From assembly GCA_018065435.1 (NCBI GenBank), contig JAGHTK010000136.1:1-38573 (forward strand): DNA of 38,573 nt. The letters run 5' to 3'. A program made the translations under genes and the position numbers. This DNA comes from Candidatus Alistipes equi (GTDB taxonomy: Bacteria; Bacteroidota; Bacteroidia; Bacteroidales; Rikenellaceae). Under the pieces are notes generated by a model. The model was not told the DNA's origin. It did not search any database and worked only from the letters and a program-made list of their open reading frames with translations. Positions 1 to 7,059 of this stretch are shown one piece after another; within the stretch, counting starts at the first letter, position 1, and each line of letters starts with the position of its first letter.

Positions 1-2
1 TT

Positions 3-152
3 GTTGCCAAACGTCAAAAGCATAATGGAATGAGTTGGTCAAAAACTGGCAGTGGTTCCCTTGCCATAATATCGGCGATGCAAAGGAACGGAATGCTTGA
101 AACTTGGCTAAAAGAGGGATCTCTTGAAAGCTTTTTCAAGAAATCCGCATAA
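3..152 (+). CDS. C-terminal fragment of a transposase-like protein (5' end outside window)
   Basis: An open frame runs from the left edge to TAA at 150-152, giving 49 residues that include HNGMSWSKTGSGSLAIISAMQ and end in FFKKSA. The GMSWS-x2-GS-x2-LA pattern resembles the C-terminal end of ISLre2/UPF0236-type transposases, but that is from memory and the catalytic part is outside the window. A hairpin follows about 40 bases later. It is missing from the ORF track because it has no start codon here. The coding frame is convincing; the family is only a suggestion. Confidence 0.45.
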   Translation, partial: VAKRQKHNGMSWSKTGSGSLAIISAMQRNGMLETWLKEGSLESFFKKSA

Positions 153-190
153 TTTCCTCAAAATTCCAACCGTACAGGTGGAAATTTTTT

Positions 191-228
191 AAGGAAGAAG
201 GAGGTTGCATCAGACCTCCTCCTTCTTT
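191..228 (+). terminator. Rho-independent-like hairpin after the edge ORF
   Basis: The arms AAGAAGGAGGT and ACCTCCTCCTTCTT pair around TGCATCAG with a 3-base bulge, about 40 bases after the stop at 152. The T-run after it is short, so it is a probable rather than strong terminator. The rest of 229-437 holds no ORF I can support. Confidence 0.5.
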
Positions 229-437
229 CATAACACCTATATCAATACAAGCTTGTCAAACTAGTCTACATGAGCGACTATGTTGTAGCGTATGCCCACA
301 GGGTGGATCCTCATATTCTGGGATAGGAGTTCTCAATACTACCTGCTACAATGCCTCATTGGGGCATAAAATCCCATTATTGCGAAAATAGGTGACGCTA
401 TCAAATCTTTAAGCAGCCCCAAGGCGGAGCCTCATAC

Positions 438-1532
438 TCAGTATCGCCTATTTTTCTTTTGCAAGGATATGTCCTTGAGTAGGTTTATGGAAAGCGAAAC
501 AACCTGATTTGTTCCAAAGCCTGTGCCATCGTGACGGAAGGAAATGTAAGCTTTGACATGCATTACATCTGAAATGAATTTCCTTTCATATCCAATCTTC
601 GTAGCAGAATAGAAATTTTTGTTGGTTCCGAAGAACGAATCTCCTGAATACAATTCGCAGCCGTATCCGTTAGGAAAATCTTCACTGCGGTATGTGCGGT
701 AGTATGGCTGAAGATTCTCTCCAAAGTACAGGTCTTCTGAAAGGAATATGCCGATTTTGGACATGCGGAACTTGAGAAGTCCTCCCTTTGGCGTGCGGTA
801 TTTCGCATCATTGTCCCTATCGCGCTGTGCAGTCTGTAGGTAGTGTAACTGAATGTCAAAATCAGCCCACGCTTTGAACTGAGTTCCTATATAAGGCTCG
901 ATGAGTAGATTGTCATTCACACAGTGCTGAATTAGTTTACTGCCAGCAAAATGGAACATCATAAACTGGTATCCTCCAAAGAAGTGCTTGTTTTCCTTGT
1001 TGAAGTAATACTTTCCATAGGATAGGATGCGGAACTTTTCACGTGACTGCTCGGAAAACATTCCGCACCAGTCAACGGATATTTCAAAATCACCACGAGC
1101 GCCTCTGTACTGTGCGAGCAATCCCTGGATGCGGTTGTCATGGAATTTCATGGAATCACTCATAATCGCTTCAGAATAGTCTCCAACAAGTTTTTTTCTA
1201 GAGAATATACCAAATGCGGTTGTTACCTTTTCGTTTTTGAATTGGTAATAGACTTGAGGAAGTACTCTTTCAAAAGTGGTTGTACGATTTCCGAAGTTAG
1301 CCCTTAGATCGACACCAAGCATTAAAGAGTGGTTTTTGTTCCAACCCACACCAACGTAAGGCGTTAGGCGGGAACCGAAGATTGTTTGAGATTCGCCGAA
1401 ACGCATGTCTACATACTCTCTGTTGTCGAAGTATACATCGAACTCGGCGCCGAGAATTGCTCTCCAGTCACTCTGTGCAGATACCGTAATACACAGAACG
1501 CTAAAAAGGAGCATTAAGTATAATTTTTTCAT
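438..1532 (-). CDS. Secreted outer-membrane beta-barrel-like protein, unknown function
   Basis: The 364-aa protein begins with a clear signal peptide (MKKLYLMLLFSVLCITVSAQS, cleavage probably after the second Ala). The mature part has alternating aromatic and polar strands (for example VLPQVYYQFKNEKVTTAFGIF and KHFFGGYQFMMFHF) and a C-terminal region rich in short beta segments, as in outer-membrane barrels of Bacteroidetes. I see no catalytic motif. It is divergent from the glycosyltransferase at 1623, with back-to-back -7 boxes between them. Location in the outer membrane is inferred from composition. I do not recognise a named family. Confidence 0.75.
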   Translation of the reverse strand: MKKLYLMLLFSVLCITVSAQSDWRAILGAEFDVYFDNREYVDMRFGESQTIFGSRLTPYVGVGWNKNHSLMLGVDLRANFGNRTTTFERVLPQVYYQFKNEKVTTAFGIFSRKKLVGDYSEAIMSDSMKFHDNRIQGLLAQYRGARGDFEISVDWCGMFSEQSREKFRILSYGKYYFNKENKHFFGGYQFMMFHFAGSKLIQHCVNDNLLIEPYIGTQFKAWADFDIQLHYLQTAQRDRDNDAKYRTPKGGLLKFRMSKIGIFLSEDLYFGENLQPYYRTYRSEDFPNGYGCELYSGDSFFGTNKNFYSATKIGYERKFISDVMHVKAYISFRHDGTGFGTNQVVSLSINLLKDISLQKKNRRY

Positions 1533-1561
1533 TGCAAAGATTAATTGATATAATATCGCCT

Positions 1562-1569
1562 CAAAAGTA
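1562..1569 (-). promoter_or_regulatory. Bacteroidetes -7 box for the barrel-like protein
   Basis: On the minus strand the sequence reads TACTTTTG, a full match to TAnnTTTG, 30 bases before the start codon at 1532. No convincing -33 element was found 19-21 bases upstream. Confidence 0.5.
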
Positions 1570-1590
1570 GTTCATTTTCTAAAAATATTT

Positions 1591-1598
1591 TAAATTTG
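1591..1598 (+). promoter_or_regulatory. Bacteroidetes -7 box for the polyprenol-phosphate sugar synthase
   Basis: TAAATTTG matches TAnnTTTG. The TTG start offered by the ORF track (1596) falls inside this box, so transcription would begin downstream of it. That supports the ATG at 1623 as the real start. No clear -33 element was found. Confidence 0.5.
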
Positions 1599-1622
1599 TT
1601 GTATGTAAATAGCATTGAAACA

Positions 1623-2342
1623 ATGAAAAGATTAGTAATTATCCCTACATACAATGAAATCGCTAACATTTCAGCGATGATTGACAAAGTTTTCTCTCTT
1701 GGTGATGAACTGGATTTGTTGATAATTGACGATGCTTCACCAGACGGCACACGTGATGTCGTGCGTGAAAAGATGCCTCAGTATGAAAATCGTCTTTTTA
1801 TGTTGGAGCGCTCCGGTAAACTTGGATTGGGAACTGCATATTTGACTGGATTTAAGTGGGCATTGGAACATGGCTATGACTATGTCTGTGAGATGGACTG
1901 TGACTTTTCACACAATCCGGATGATTTGACAAGACTTTTTGAGAAGGCCGAAGAGGGTAGTGATGTGGTTGTAGGCTCGAGATATGTTACAGGAGTGAAT
2001 GTCGTAAATTGGCCTATGTCACGTCTTCTGATGTCTTATTTTGCATCTGTCTATGTCCGAATGGTGACGCGCATGCCTGTGCGCGATGCAACGGCCGGAT
2101 TCGTTTGCTACTCCAGACATGCCTTGGAAACGATAGATTTGGACAAAGTCCATATGAAAGGATATGGTTTTCAAGTGGAAATGAAATACACAGCATGGAA
2201 ATTGGGACTTAAAGTTTCGGAAGTCTCCATTATATTTACAGAACGTCGTCTTGGTTGTTCGAAAATGAGTGGCGGCATATTCAAGGAGGCGTTCTTTGGC
2301 GTGATGGCGCTGCCTTTCCGTTGTATTCGTCGTGCGAAGTAA
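1623..2342 (+). CDS. Polyprenol monophosphomannose synthase-like GT2 glycosyltransferase
   Basis: This 239-aa GT2 enzyme (start moved from TTG 1596 to ATG 1623) begins MKRLVIIPTYNEIANI. It has the nucleotide-sugar site with DDASPDGT, the metal-binding stretch EMDCDFSHNPDDL, and the PVRDATAGF segment typical of dolichol/polyprenol-phosphate mannose synthases. Length and lack of C-terminal membrane helices fit the soluble DPM1-like type. It would transfer a hexose, probably mannose, from a nucleotide sugar to undecaprenyl phosphate on the inner face of the membrane. The convergent GtrA-like and GT39-like genes next door would suit flipping and use of such a lipid-linked sugar. The exact sugar cannot be read from the sequence. 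Confidence 0.88.
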   Translation: MKRLVIIPTYNEIANISAMIDKVFSLGDELDLLIIDDASPDGTRDVVREKMPQYENRLFMLERSGKLGLGTAYLTGFKWALEHGYDYVCEMDCDFSHNPDDLTRLFEKAEEGSDVVVGSRYVTGVNVVNWPMSRLLMSYFASVYVRMVTRMPVRDATAGFVCYSRHALETIDLDKVHMKGYGFQVEMKYTAWKLGLKVSEVSIIFTERRLGCSKMSGGIFKEAFFGVMALPFRCIRRAK

Positions 2343-2347
2343 GAAAA

Positions 2348-2372
2348 GAGCCTCTTAACACTGTGTAGGCTC
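2348..2372. terminator. Small hairpin between convergent genes
   Basis: GAGCCT (2348-2353) pairs with AGGCTC (2367-2372) in the 39-base gap between the two convergent stops. No good T-run is present on either strand, so this is a weak candidate for a shared terminator. Confidence 0.3.
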
Positions 2373-2381
2373 AATAAAGAC

Positions 2382-2768
2382 TCAGAATGTGAAAAAATAA
2401 TTCATCGCAAAGTTCCATAGTGTTACAATAAACGTGGCTCCAAGTTTTGTAAGGTAGAAATTGAATTTGCGACGTCCGTGAAATAGGTATATAACTAGAT
2501 TGTTCAGCACAAGTCCCGCTATGGAAATTAGAATAAATCTAGTATATTCAGACATTACCTCTGGATTAGAACTCGAAAAGGTCCAAATGCGATTGAGAAT
2601 ATAGTTCGAAGATGCAGCTAGAATGAATCCTAGTGAATTAGAAATGTACTTGTTGAATCTGAACCATTCCTTGCACACGAGTGTCGTACCGAAATCGACA
2701 ATCATTCCGGAAAATCCCACGATGCAGAATTTTACAAATTTGAGAATTAGAATTTTGTCTAGTAACAT
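2382..2768 (-). CDS. GtrA-like membrane protein
   Basis: The 128-aa protein has four hydrophobic segments. It opens with KFCIVGFSGMIVDFGTTLV and contains SNSLGFILAASSNYILNRIWTF, the FxxVGxxxxxxD and NFxxxRxWxF pattern of the GtrA family (PF04138). Members are small four-helix membrane proteins thought to help move undecaprenyl-linked sugars across the membrane. It lies 5 bases after the GT39-like gene in the same direction and faces the polyprenol-phosphate sugar synthase. A three-step glycosylation module is plausible: make, flip and transfer. Confidence 0.85.
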   Translation of the reverse strand: MLLDKILILKFVKFCIVGFSGMIVDFGTTLVCKEWFRFNKYISNSLGFILAASSNYILNRIWTFSSSNPEVMSEYTRFILISIAGLVLNNLVIYLFHGRRKFNFYLTKLGATFIVTLWNFAMNYFFTF

Positions 2769-2773
2769 CGTCT

Positions 2774-4492
2774 TCAGTCTTTATATCGAACTTTATATTT
2801 TCTACCACCGTACCATGCTCTTAGGTCTTGTCTGTTTATGACAAATCCCATATCGTACTTTCCCTCTTTCATCTCAGGCATGGTAAAGTTATAATTGCCC
2901 AAGAAATGTTCGTTTGATTTTAGAACAAGAGAGTCCGTCAGGGAGAACGTGTTAAATGGATGCTTGATCTTTCCTATGACAAGTTCAAGTTTGGTTTTGT
3001 GTCCATCAATCAAAACGTCGTATGGATAAGGATTGTAGATGTCAAGAGTAAAGTTGAGCTTATCACCTTTCTTAAGTGTTTTAGAAAATGAATCGAAATG
3101 AGCATCGATTTTAATCTCGTGCACAGGACGATAGCAATTCTCATAGATGAAAAACATATCACTACCGGAGGGCGCTTTTGCACATATTAGAGGCTTGTCG
3201 ACAGCCGTGCGAGTTGGGTAGACCTGAAGCATTACAGGTTTTCCGATGAATTCTCTGTCATTTTCAGATATGTTCCATTGTGAGGCTCGTAATTCTATAT
3301 CTGCTTGAGAATAGCACTTTTCGCCAGTGTAGAGCAGATACTTTGCTGCCATAGTGTACCTTGAATCAAAGATTACCGGACGACCATTTGCCTTAGACTG
3401 AATATCCTTCATCAGTGTGCGGTTGTTGAATATCTCTGCATATATTCCAAGAGGATTAAATATCATTTCAATACGAACTACAACGAGAAGCAAGAGAGTT
3501 AAAAGTGATGCTTTGTATAGATAGCGACGACTTCTTTGATGTTCTCTTAGATAGCTGAACAGAATCCAGATAAGTCCAAATGATGCAGCGATAACCCATT
3601 GCGGTTGAACATATCCTCGACAGGAGGATGCCGTAAAGAAGATGATAAATGCTATGGGCATAAACTTCAGGGCACGTTCAAGCGGTGATATGGCCTTTAC
3701 ATACCTATAGGATTTAACCCAAAGAGGTAAGTAAAGAGGTGAAAATACAACTAAAACGTTGATAATGAATTCAATGAGATATTCCATTTTGAACTCTCCG
3801 TTTCGTCCACTTGCATGATACAAAATAGAGACCCATCCATTGTCGTTCTGCCATTTTAGATGTGGAAATATTACAAGAAGAGCAATCACTGCGGCTGGTA
3901 CAAGCCGAAGAATGTTCTTGGGCCTTTGTACAAAGAATGGTATGGATGCCATCAGTGTGAATAGTAGCACAAAGGCTCCATGATACTTCGAGAGTGCCAT
4001 CAATCCTACGGAAAATCCCAGTGCGATAGCCGAATGACGTTTTTCTTCGGTAAAAATTTTCCAAGTGTATAGAAATAGTGCTACGCTTGCCATAAGCGGT
4101 CCGTCAGGAACGGCAATGAAACCATACAACTGAATAATCAGTAACGAAGATACGATTCCTAGATATAACCATGCATCCTCTTTTTGGGCTTGTTGAGGTT
4201 TTATGGTCTTCCAAAATAGATATAGATACAATGGCTGTAGAAGTGTAAAAAAGAATCTTACGCCAAGTTCTGTTGTGGAAAATATCTTTTCTCCAAGCCA
4301 TACAAGCAAGGCAACTATTGGAGGATGATCAAAGTATCCCCATGCAAGATTTCTGGCGTAGAGATGATAATACGCTTCGTCATTGGATAACTCCGTAAAA
4401 GCAGCCTGCAAAATGTTTACAACACACCATACTGTAAGCCATAGGGCTACCCTCTGATCTTGACTAAATTCTTTTTTGAAACATTTGAACAT
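2774..4492 (-). CDS. GT39/ArnT-like membrane glycosyltransferase
   Basis: This is a large multi-pass membrane protein with LSNDEAYYHLYARNLAWGYFDHPP near its N terminus, the DE-containing first periplasmic loop of PMT/ArnT-type transferases (PF13231). About ten hydrophobic segments follow, then a soluble C-terminal beta-rich domain of roughly 150 residues that may be periplasmic. It would use a polyprenyl-phosphate sugar as donor; the acceptor is unknown. The ORF track starts at 4576. I prefer ATG 4492 (MFKCFKKEF) because the extra 28 residues are encoded by a repeat (4523-4573) that also occurs in non-coding DNA at 17037-17088. ATG 4513 is another option. The leader from the promoter at 4639-4670 is then about 140 bases. 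Confidence 0.87.
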   Translation of the reverse strand: MFKCFKKEFSQDQRVALWLTVWCVVNILQAAFTELSNDEAYYHLYARNLAWGYFDHPPIVALLVWLGEKIFSTTELGVRFFFTLLQPLYLYLFWKTIKPQQAQKEDAWLYLGIVSSLLIIQLYGFIAVPDGPLMASVALFLYTWKIFTEEKRHSAIALGFSVGLMALSKYHGAFVLLFTLMASIPFFVQRPKNILRLVPAAVIALLVIFPHLKWQNDNGWVSILYHASGRNGEFKMEYLIEFIINVLVVFSPLYLPLWVKSYRYVKAISPLERALKFMPIAFIIFFTASSCRGYVQPQWVIAASFGLIWILFSYLREHQRSRRYLYKASLLTLLLLVVVRIEMIFNPLGIYAEIFNNRTLMKDIQSKANGRPVIFDSRYTMAAKYLLYTGEKCYSQADIELRASQWNISENDREFIGKPVMLQVYPTRTAVDKPLICAKAPSGSDMFFIYENCYRPVHEIKIDAHFDSFSKTLKKGDKLNFTLDIYNPYPYDVLIDGHKTKLELVIGKIKHPFNTFSLTDSLVLKSNEHFLGNYNFTMPEMKEGKYDMGFVINRQDLRAWYGGRKYKVRYKD

Positions 4493-4522
4493 ATTTCGAT
4501 GTTGCCTAAACATTCTTCTCAG

Positions 4523-4573
4523 GCGAAAGCTCCCTGTAGCTATTTGGGGACTTAGGCTAAAATGCTTCGCTAC
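4523..4573. repeat. Interspersed repeat copy A
   Basis: The run GAAAGCTCCCTGTAGCTATT and the following bases through GCTTCGCTACC align with 17037-17088 over about 50 bp at roughly 75-80% identity by eye, with a few 1-base gaps. This copy lies in the leader of the GT39-like gene; the other lies just after the stop of the sigma-like gene. Confidence 0.6.
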
Positions 4574-4638
4574 CAAGGAATATTTCCATATTTTTTTGTA
4601 AGCGAAACTTGAGTAAGAATCGTGTTTGTATGACTTTG

Positions 4639-4670
4639 TAAAGGTAATTCCTTATTTTGAATGTATCAAA
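4639..4670 (-). promoter_or_regulatory. Promoter for the GT39-GtrA pair
   Basis: The minus strand reads TTTG, 20 bases, then TACCTTTA. This matches the Bacteroidetes -33/-7 pattern apart from the last base of the -7 box. It is divergent from the promoter of the signalling operon at 4711. Confidence 0.6.
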
Positions 4671-4710
4671 AAGATTGAGAGTAAATTTATTTTTTGCATT
4701 GACTATAGTG

Positions 4711-4743
4711 ATTGTTAAGCTTGTCTCTTTTTTTTAACTTTGC
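4711..4743 (+). promoter_or_regulatory. Promoter of the eight-gene signalling operon
   Basis: ATTG (4711-4714), a 20-base spacer and TAACTTTGC (4735-4743) match the Bacteroidetes -33/-7 consensus well. Transcription would begin near 4750, about 20 bases before the ATG at 4769. No other convincing promoter was noticed between the genes downstream, which fits one transcript to about 14058. Confidence 0.75.
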
Positions 4744-4768
4744 ATAAAGTTGTCTAATAGCAGATTCC

Positions 4769-6343
4769 ATGACATTGAAGAAAAATTATCTATTTTTTTC
4801 TGGAATGGTGTTTTTCATCATTTTCCTTCTTTACATTCTACATGTGATTATTCCTTTGCCAACGAAATCTCTTTCCCAGAAAATTACGGCAATTTCTAGC
4901 GATACACTTTCCATGGAAGGCATCGCAAAGCCGGTTATTATCAAAAAAGGGGAAACTGTAACACTTTTGGCCGTAAGGGATGAGAGTATTTATCGACCGA
5001 TGCAATTCTGGGTTGAAACCTCTAATGGTAACCGCGGATATGTCAACCAGTTTGCATTTGACCATAAGGCGATTGTATTGAAATCTCAGGAAGGGAAAAA
5101 TGCATGCGAAGAAAAAGATACCATTACTTTGATGGGATGCAGAGTTGACAAGGTTGGATTTTGGACATATACAGCTAAAAAGAAGGATGGTACTAAAATA
5201 GAAATTAAATCTGATGACATTTGCACCTGTTTAGCATTCGAATATTTTTTAGATTACGAGCTTAGCGATAGCCGAGGCACGCTGCTTTCAAAAAGAAGGT
5301 TTGAATCGCGCTACATCGGACACACTTTCCAAGAAAATGAACGTCGTGCGCGACAGGCGGAGGTTGTTGTGAATCAAGCTGGTCGTCTGCGTGCATATGA
5401 AAGGGTAGTGCTTGTTGCAAAGGATGGTGCGCTATATCGTCCTGTTATAACCTACGATGAAAATTCTATAGCATCTTCGTACGAACTTCGCAAGGTAAGA
5501 AGAACTAGAAATGCCTGGCTTATTAGTTACGTACATCCTGTAATAGAATTTTTACTAGATGTCCCGACGCTTGCGAATCAGTTCAACTCTACGATGTTTG
5601 AAATTGTTTCGCCTTATGGGCATTCTACTGTAGGATACTGGATTCTTTTCGTCTTTTACATCATCGCACTGCTTTTGTATGGGGCTGTATGGTATGTTGT
5701 AACCCCACTGATGTTGCCAACCCTCTTTTTGGTGCTGCTTAGATGGCCTTCTATCTTGCGGGAGATGAGTGATGCGACTGTATGGATGGTGGCGAAGTAT
5801 ATGGCCATTCTTTGTTACATTATATGGGCCATTGTTATGTTGCCATTTATGCCTTGGTGGCTTCTTCCTCTTTTCTATTTCCCACTTAGATGGTTTGATA
5901 ATATGGAGGACGTTTATATGTACGGAGCGGTGCCTCATGGCAGATGCCAAAACTCAGACTGCCGCGTCATGTGGAAAAACAAGTTCGACCGCAGAGTATT
6001 CCTCAGAGAATATGACACACGTGAAAATAACAGCTATTACACAGGCACTCATGTGACAAGTAAACAAAAGTACCAGACCTGGAAGGAGGATGTGACTACG
6101 AAAACATATGCGGACGGACACAAGACTGTTGATACGTACAAACATGATGTACAGAATCATACTATAACATCAGGCTATAGAAGTTATGATGATTATGATG
6201 AGCTTGTGCACTATAAGGAGTACCAAATGATTTACAAATGTCCTGTGTGCGGCTATGAAGAATATTATATAGACAAGGAAAGAAATGTTATAGATCGCCA
6301 CCTGAAAGGCACACACAATAATTCCTTTACACGTACTACATAA
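4769..6343 (+). CDS. Membrane protein with extracytoplasmic SH3-like region and C-terminal zinc finger, unknown function
   Basis: The 524-aa first gene of the signalling operon has an N-terminal membrane segment (about residues 9-29). A predicted beta-rich region of about 250 residues follows; its first part (KPVIIKKGETVTLLAVRDES through NRGYVNQ) looks like a bacterial SH3 domain. Several tightly spaced helices follow (about 288-325 and 340-380). The hydrophilic tail begins near GRCQNSDCRVMW and ends in CPVCGYEEYYIDKERNVIDRHLKGTH, a C2H2-like zinc finger. The likely layout is an outside sensor region and a zinc-finger tail in the cytoplasm. The next gene begins 11 bases later and encodes zinc ribbons. 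The family is not recognised; a role as membrane sensor or anchor for the kinase system is inference. Confidence 0.75.
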   Translation: MTLKKNYLFFSGMVFFIIFLLYILHVIIPLPTKSLSQKITAISSDTLSMEGIAKPVIIKKGETVTLLAVRDESIYRPMQFWVETSNGNRGYVNQFAFDHKAIVLKSQEGKNACEEKDTITLMGCRVDKVGFWTYTAKKKDGTKIEIKSDDICTCLAFEYFLDYELSDSRGTLLSKRRFESRYIGHTFQENERRARQAEVVVNQAGRLRAYERVVLVAKDGALYRPVITYDENSIASSYELRKVRRTRNAWLISYVHPVIEFLLDVPTLANQFNSTMFEIVSPYGHSTVGYWILFVFYIIALLLYGAVWYVVTPLMLPTLFLVLLRWPSILREMSDATVWMVAKYMAILCYIIWAIVMLPFMPWWLLPLFYFPLRWFDNMEDVYMYGAVPHGRCQNSDCRVMWKNKFDRRVFLREYDTRENNSYYTGTHVTSKQKYQTWKEDVTTKTYADGHKTVDTYKHDVQNHTITSGYRSYDDYDELVHYKEYQMIYKCPVCGYEEYYIDKERNVIDRHLKGTHNNSFTRTT

Positions 6344-6354
6344 ATTGGGCAAAA

Positions 6355-7059
6355 ATGGAAACGAAGTCAGCTTATAATGTCCAGACACGGACTGCCTCCG
6401 TTAAAAATCCTGCGATGAATGTGGATTCAGGGGAAAAATGTCCCGCCTGCGGTGGAACGATATCCTCTATGGATGAGTTTTGCCTTTCGTGCGGACATCG
6501 TCTTGTCGGATGGTGTACTTTCTGTGGTGCAAAACTTCTGCCTGAAGAAAAGTCATGTCCTGAGTGTGGAGTCTCTGTTGAGGGAATTCGATGCCCCGAG
6601 TGCGGCACACTTAACCAACGCGCATTTTGTCGCAAGTGCAATTCGCCTCTTACAAAAGCGGCCGTTCGGGTTCAGGAAAAAGCGCGACAGGATCCAAAGT
6701 TCCAGCAAGCCCAGCAACTTTGTCTTGAGGCGTCCAAAATGGAAGAGTCTATTTTGGATGGCACAGCAACCCAAGAGGAAATTACAGAGTATAAACACTG
6801 TGTAAAAACTATAAATGAGCTTCTTGGCGAATTGCTGCCTCCACAAGGCAGTACTCCTCAGCAACAACGCAACTATTTTTCAGCGCGCAAGATTGCTGTG
6901 ATACATAAGCATATCTCTTATGAACGAACAGGTTGGATATGTAACTGGTGCGGTTGCAGACACACAACTCCTGCTGAGTGCTCAAGACCGGATTTGGGTG
7001 GCCAGTGGCTTTACTCAGAAGTTGAGACTCAATCAAAAACTTACGAATACGAGCAATGA
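6355..7059 (+). CDS. Triple zinc-ribbon protein
   Basis: The 234-aa protein has three consecutive CxxC-x(8-10)-CxxC ribbons. Ligands are C29/C32/C43/C46, C54/C57/C68/C71 and C80/C83/C92/C95. A helical middle follows, and a fourth cysteine cluster lies near the C terminus (CNWCGC, then C209). Such ribbons usually mediate protein or nucleic-acid contacts; no enzyme motif is present. Its stop overlaps the kinase start as ATGA, so the two are probably translationally coupled and may form a complex. ATG 6415 (MNVDSGEK) is an alternative start. Specific function is unknown. Confidence 0.82.
   Translation: METKSAYNVQTRTASVKNPAMNVDSGEKCPACGGTISSMDEFCLSCGHRLVGWCTFCGAKLLPEEKSCPECGVSVEGIRCPECGTLNQRAFCRKCNSPLTKAAVRVQEKARQDPKFQQAQQLCLEASKMEESILDGTATQEEITEYKHCVKTINELLGELLPPQGSTPQQQRNYFSARKIAVIHKHISYERTGWICNWCGCRHTTPAECSRPDLGGQWLYSEVETQSKTYEYEQ

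Noticed and set aside
5555-5950. 131-codon minus-strand ORF
   Set aside because: Antisense to the membrane protein at 4769-6343; basic, His-rich, no domain.
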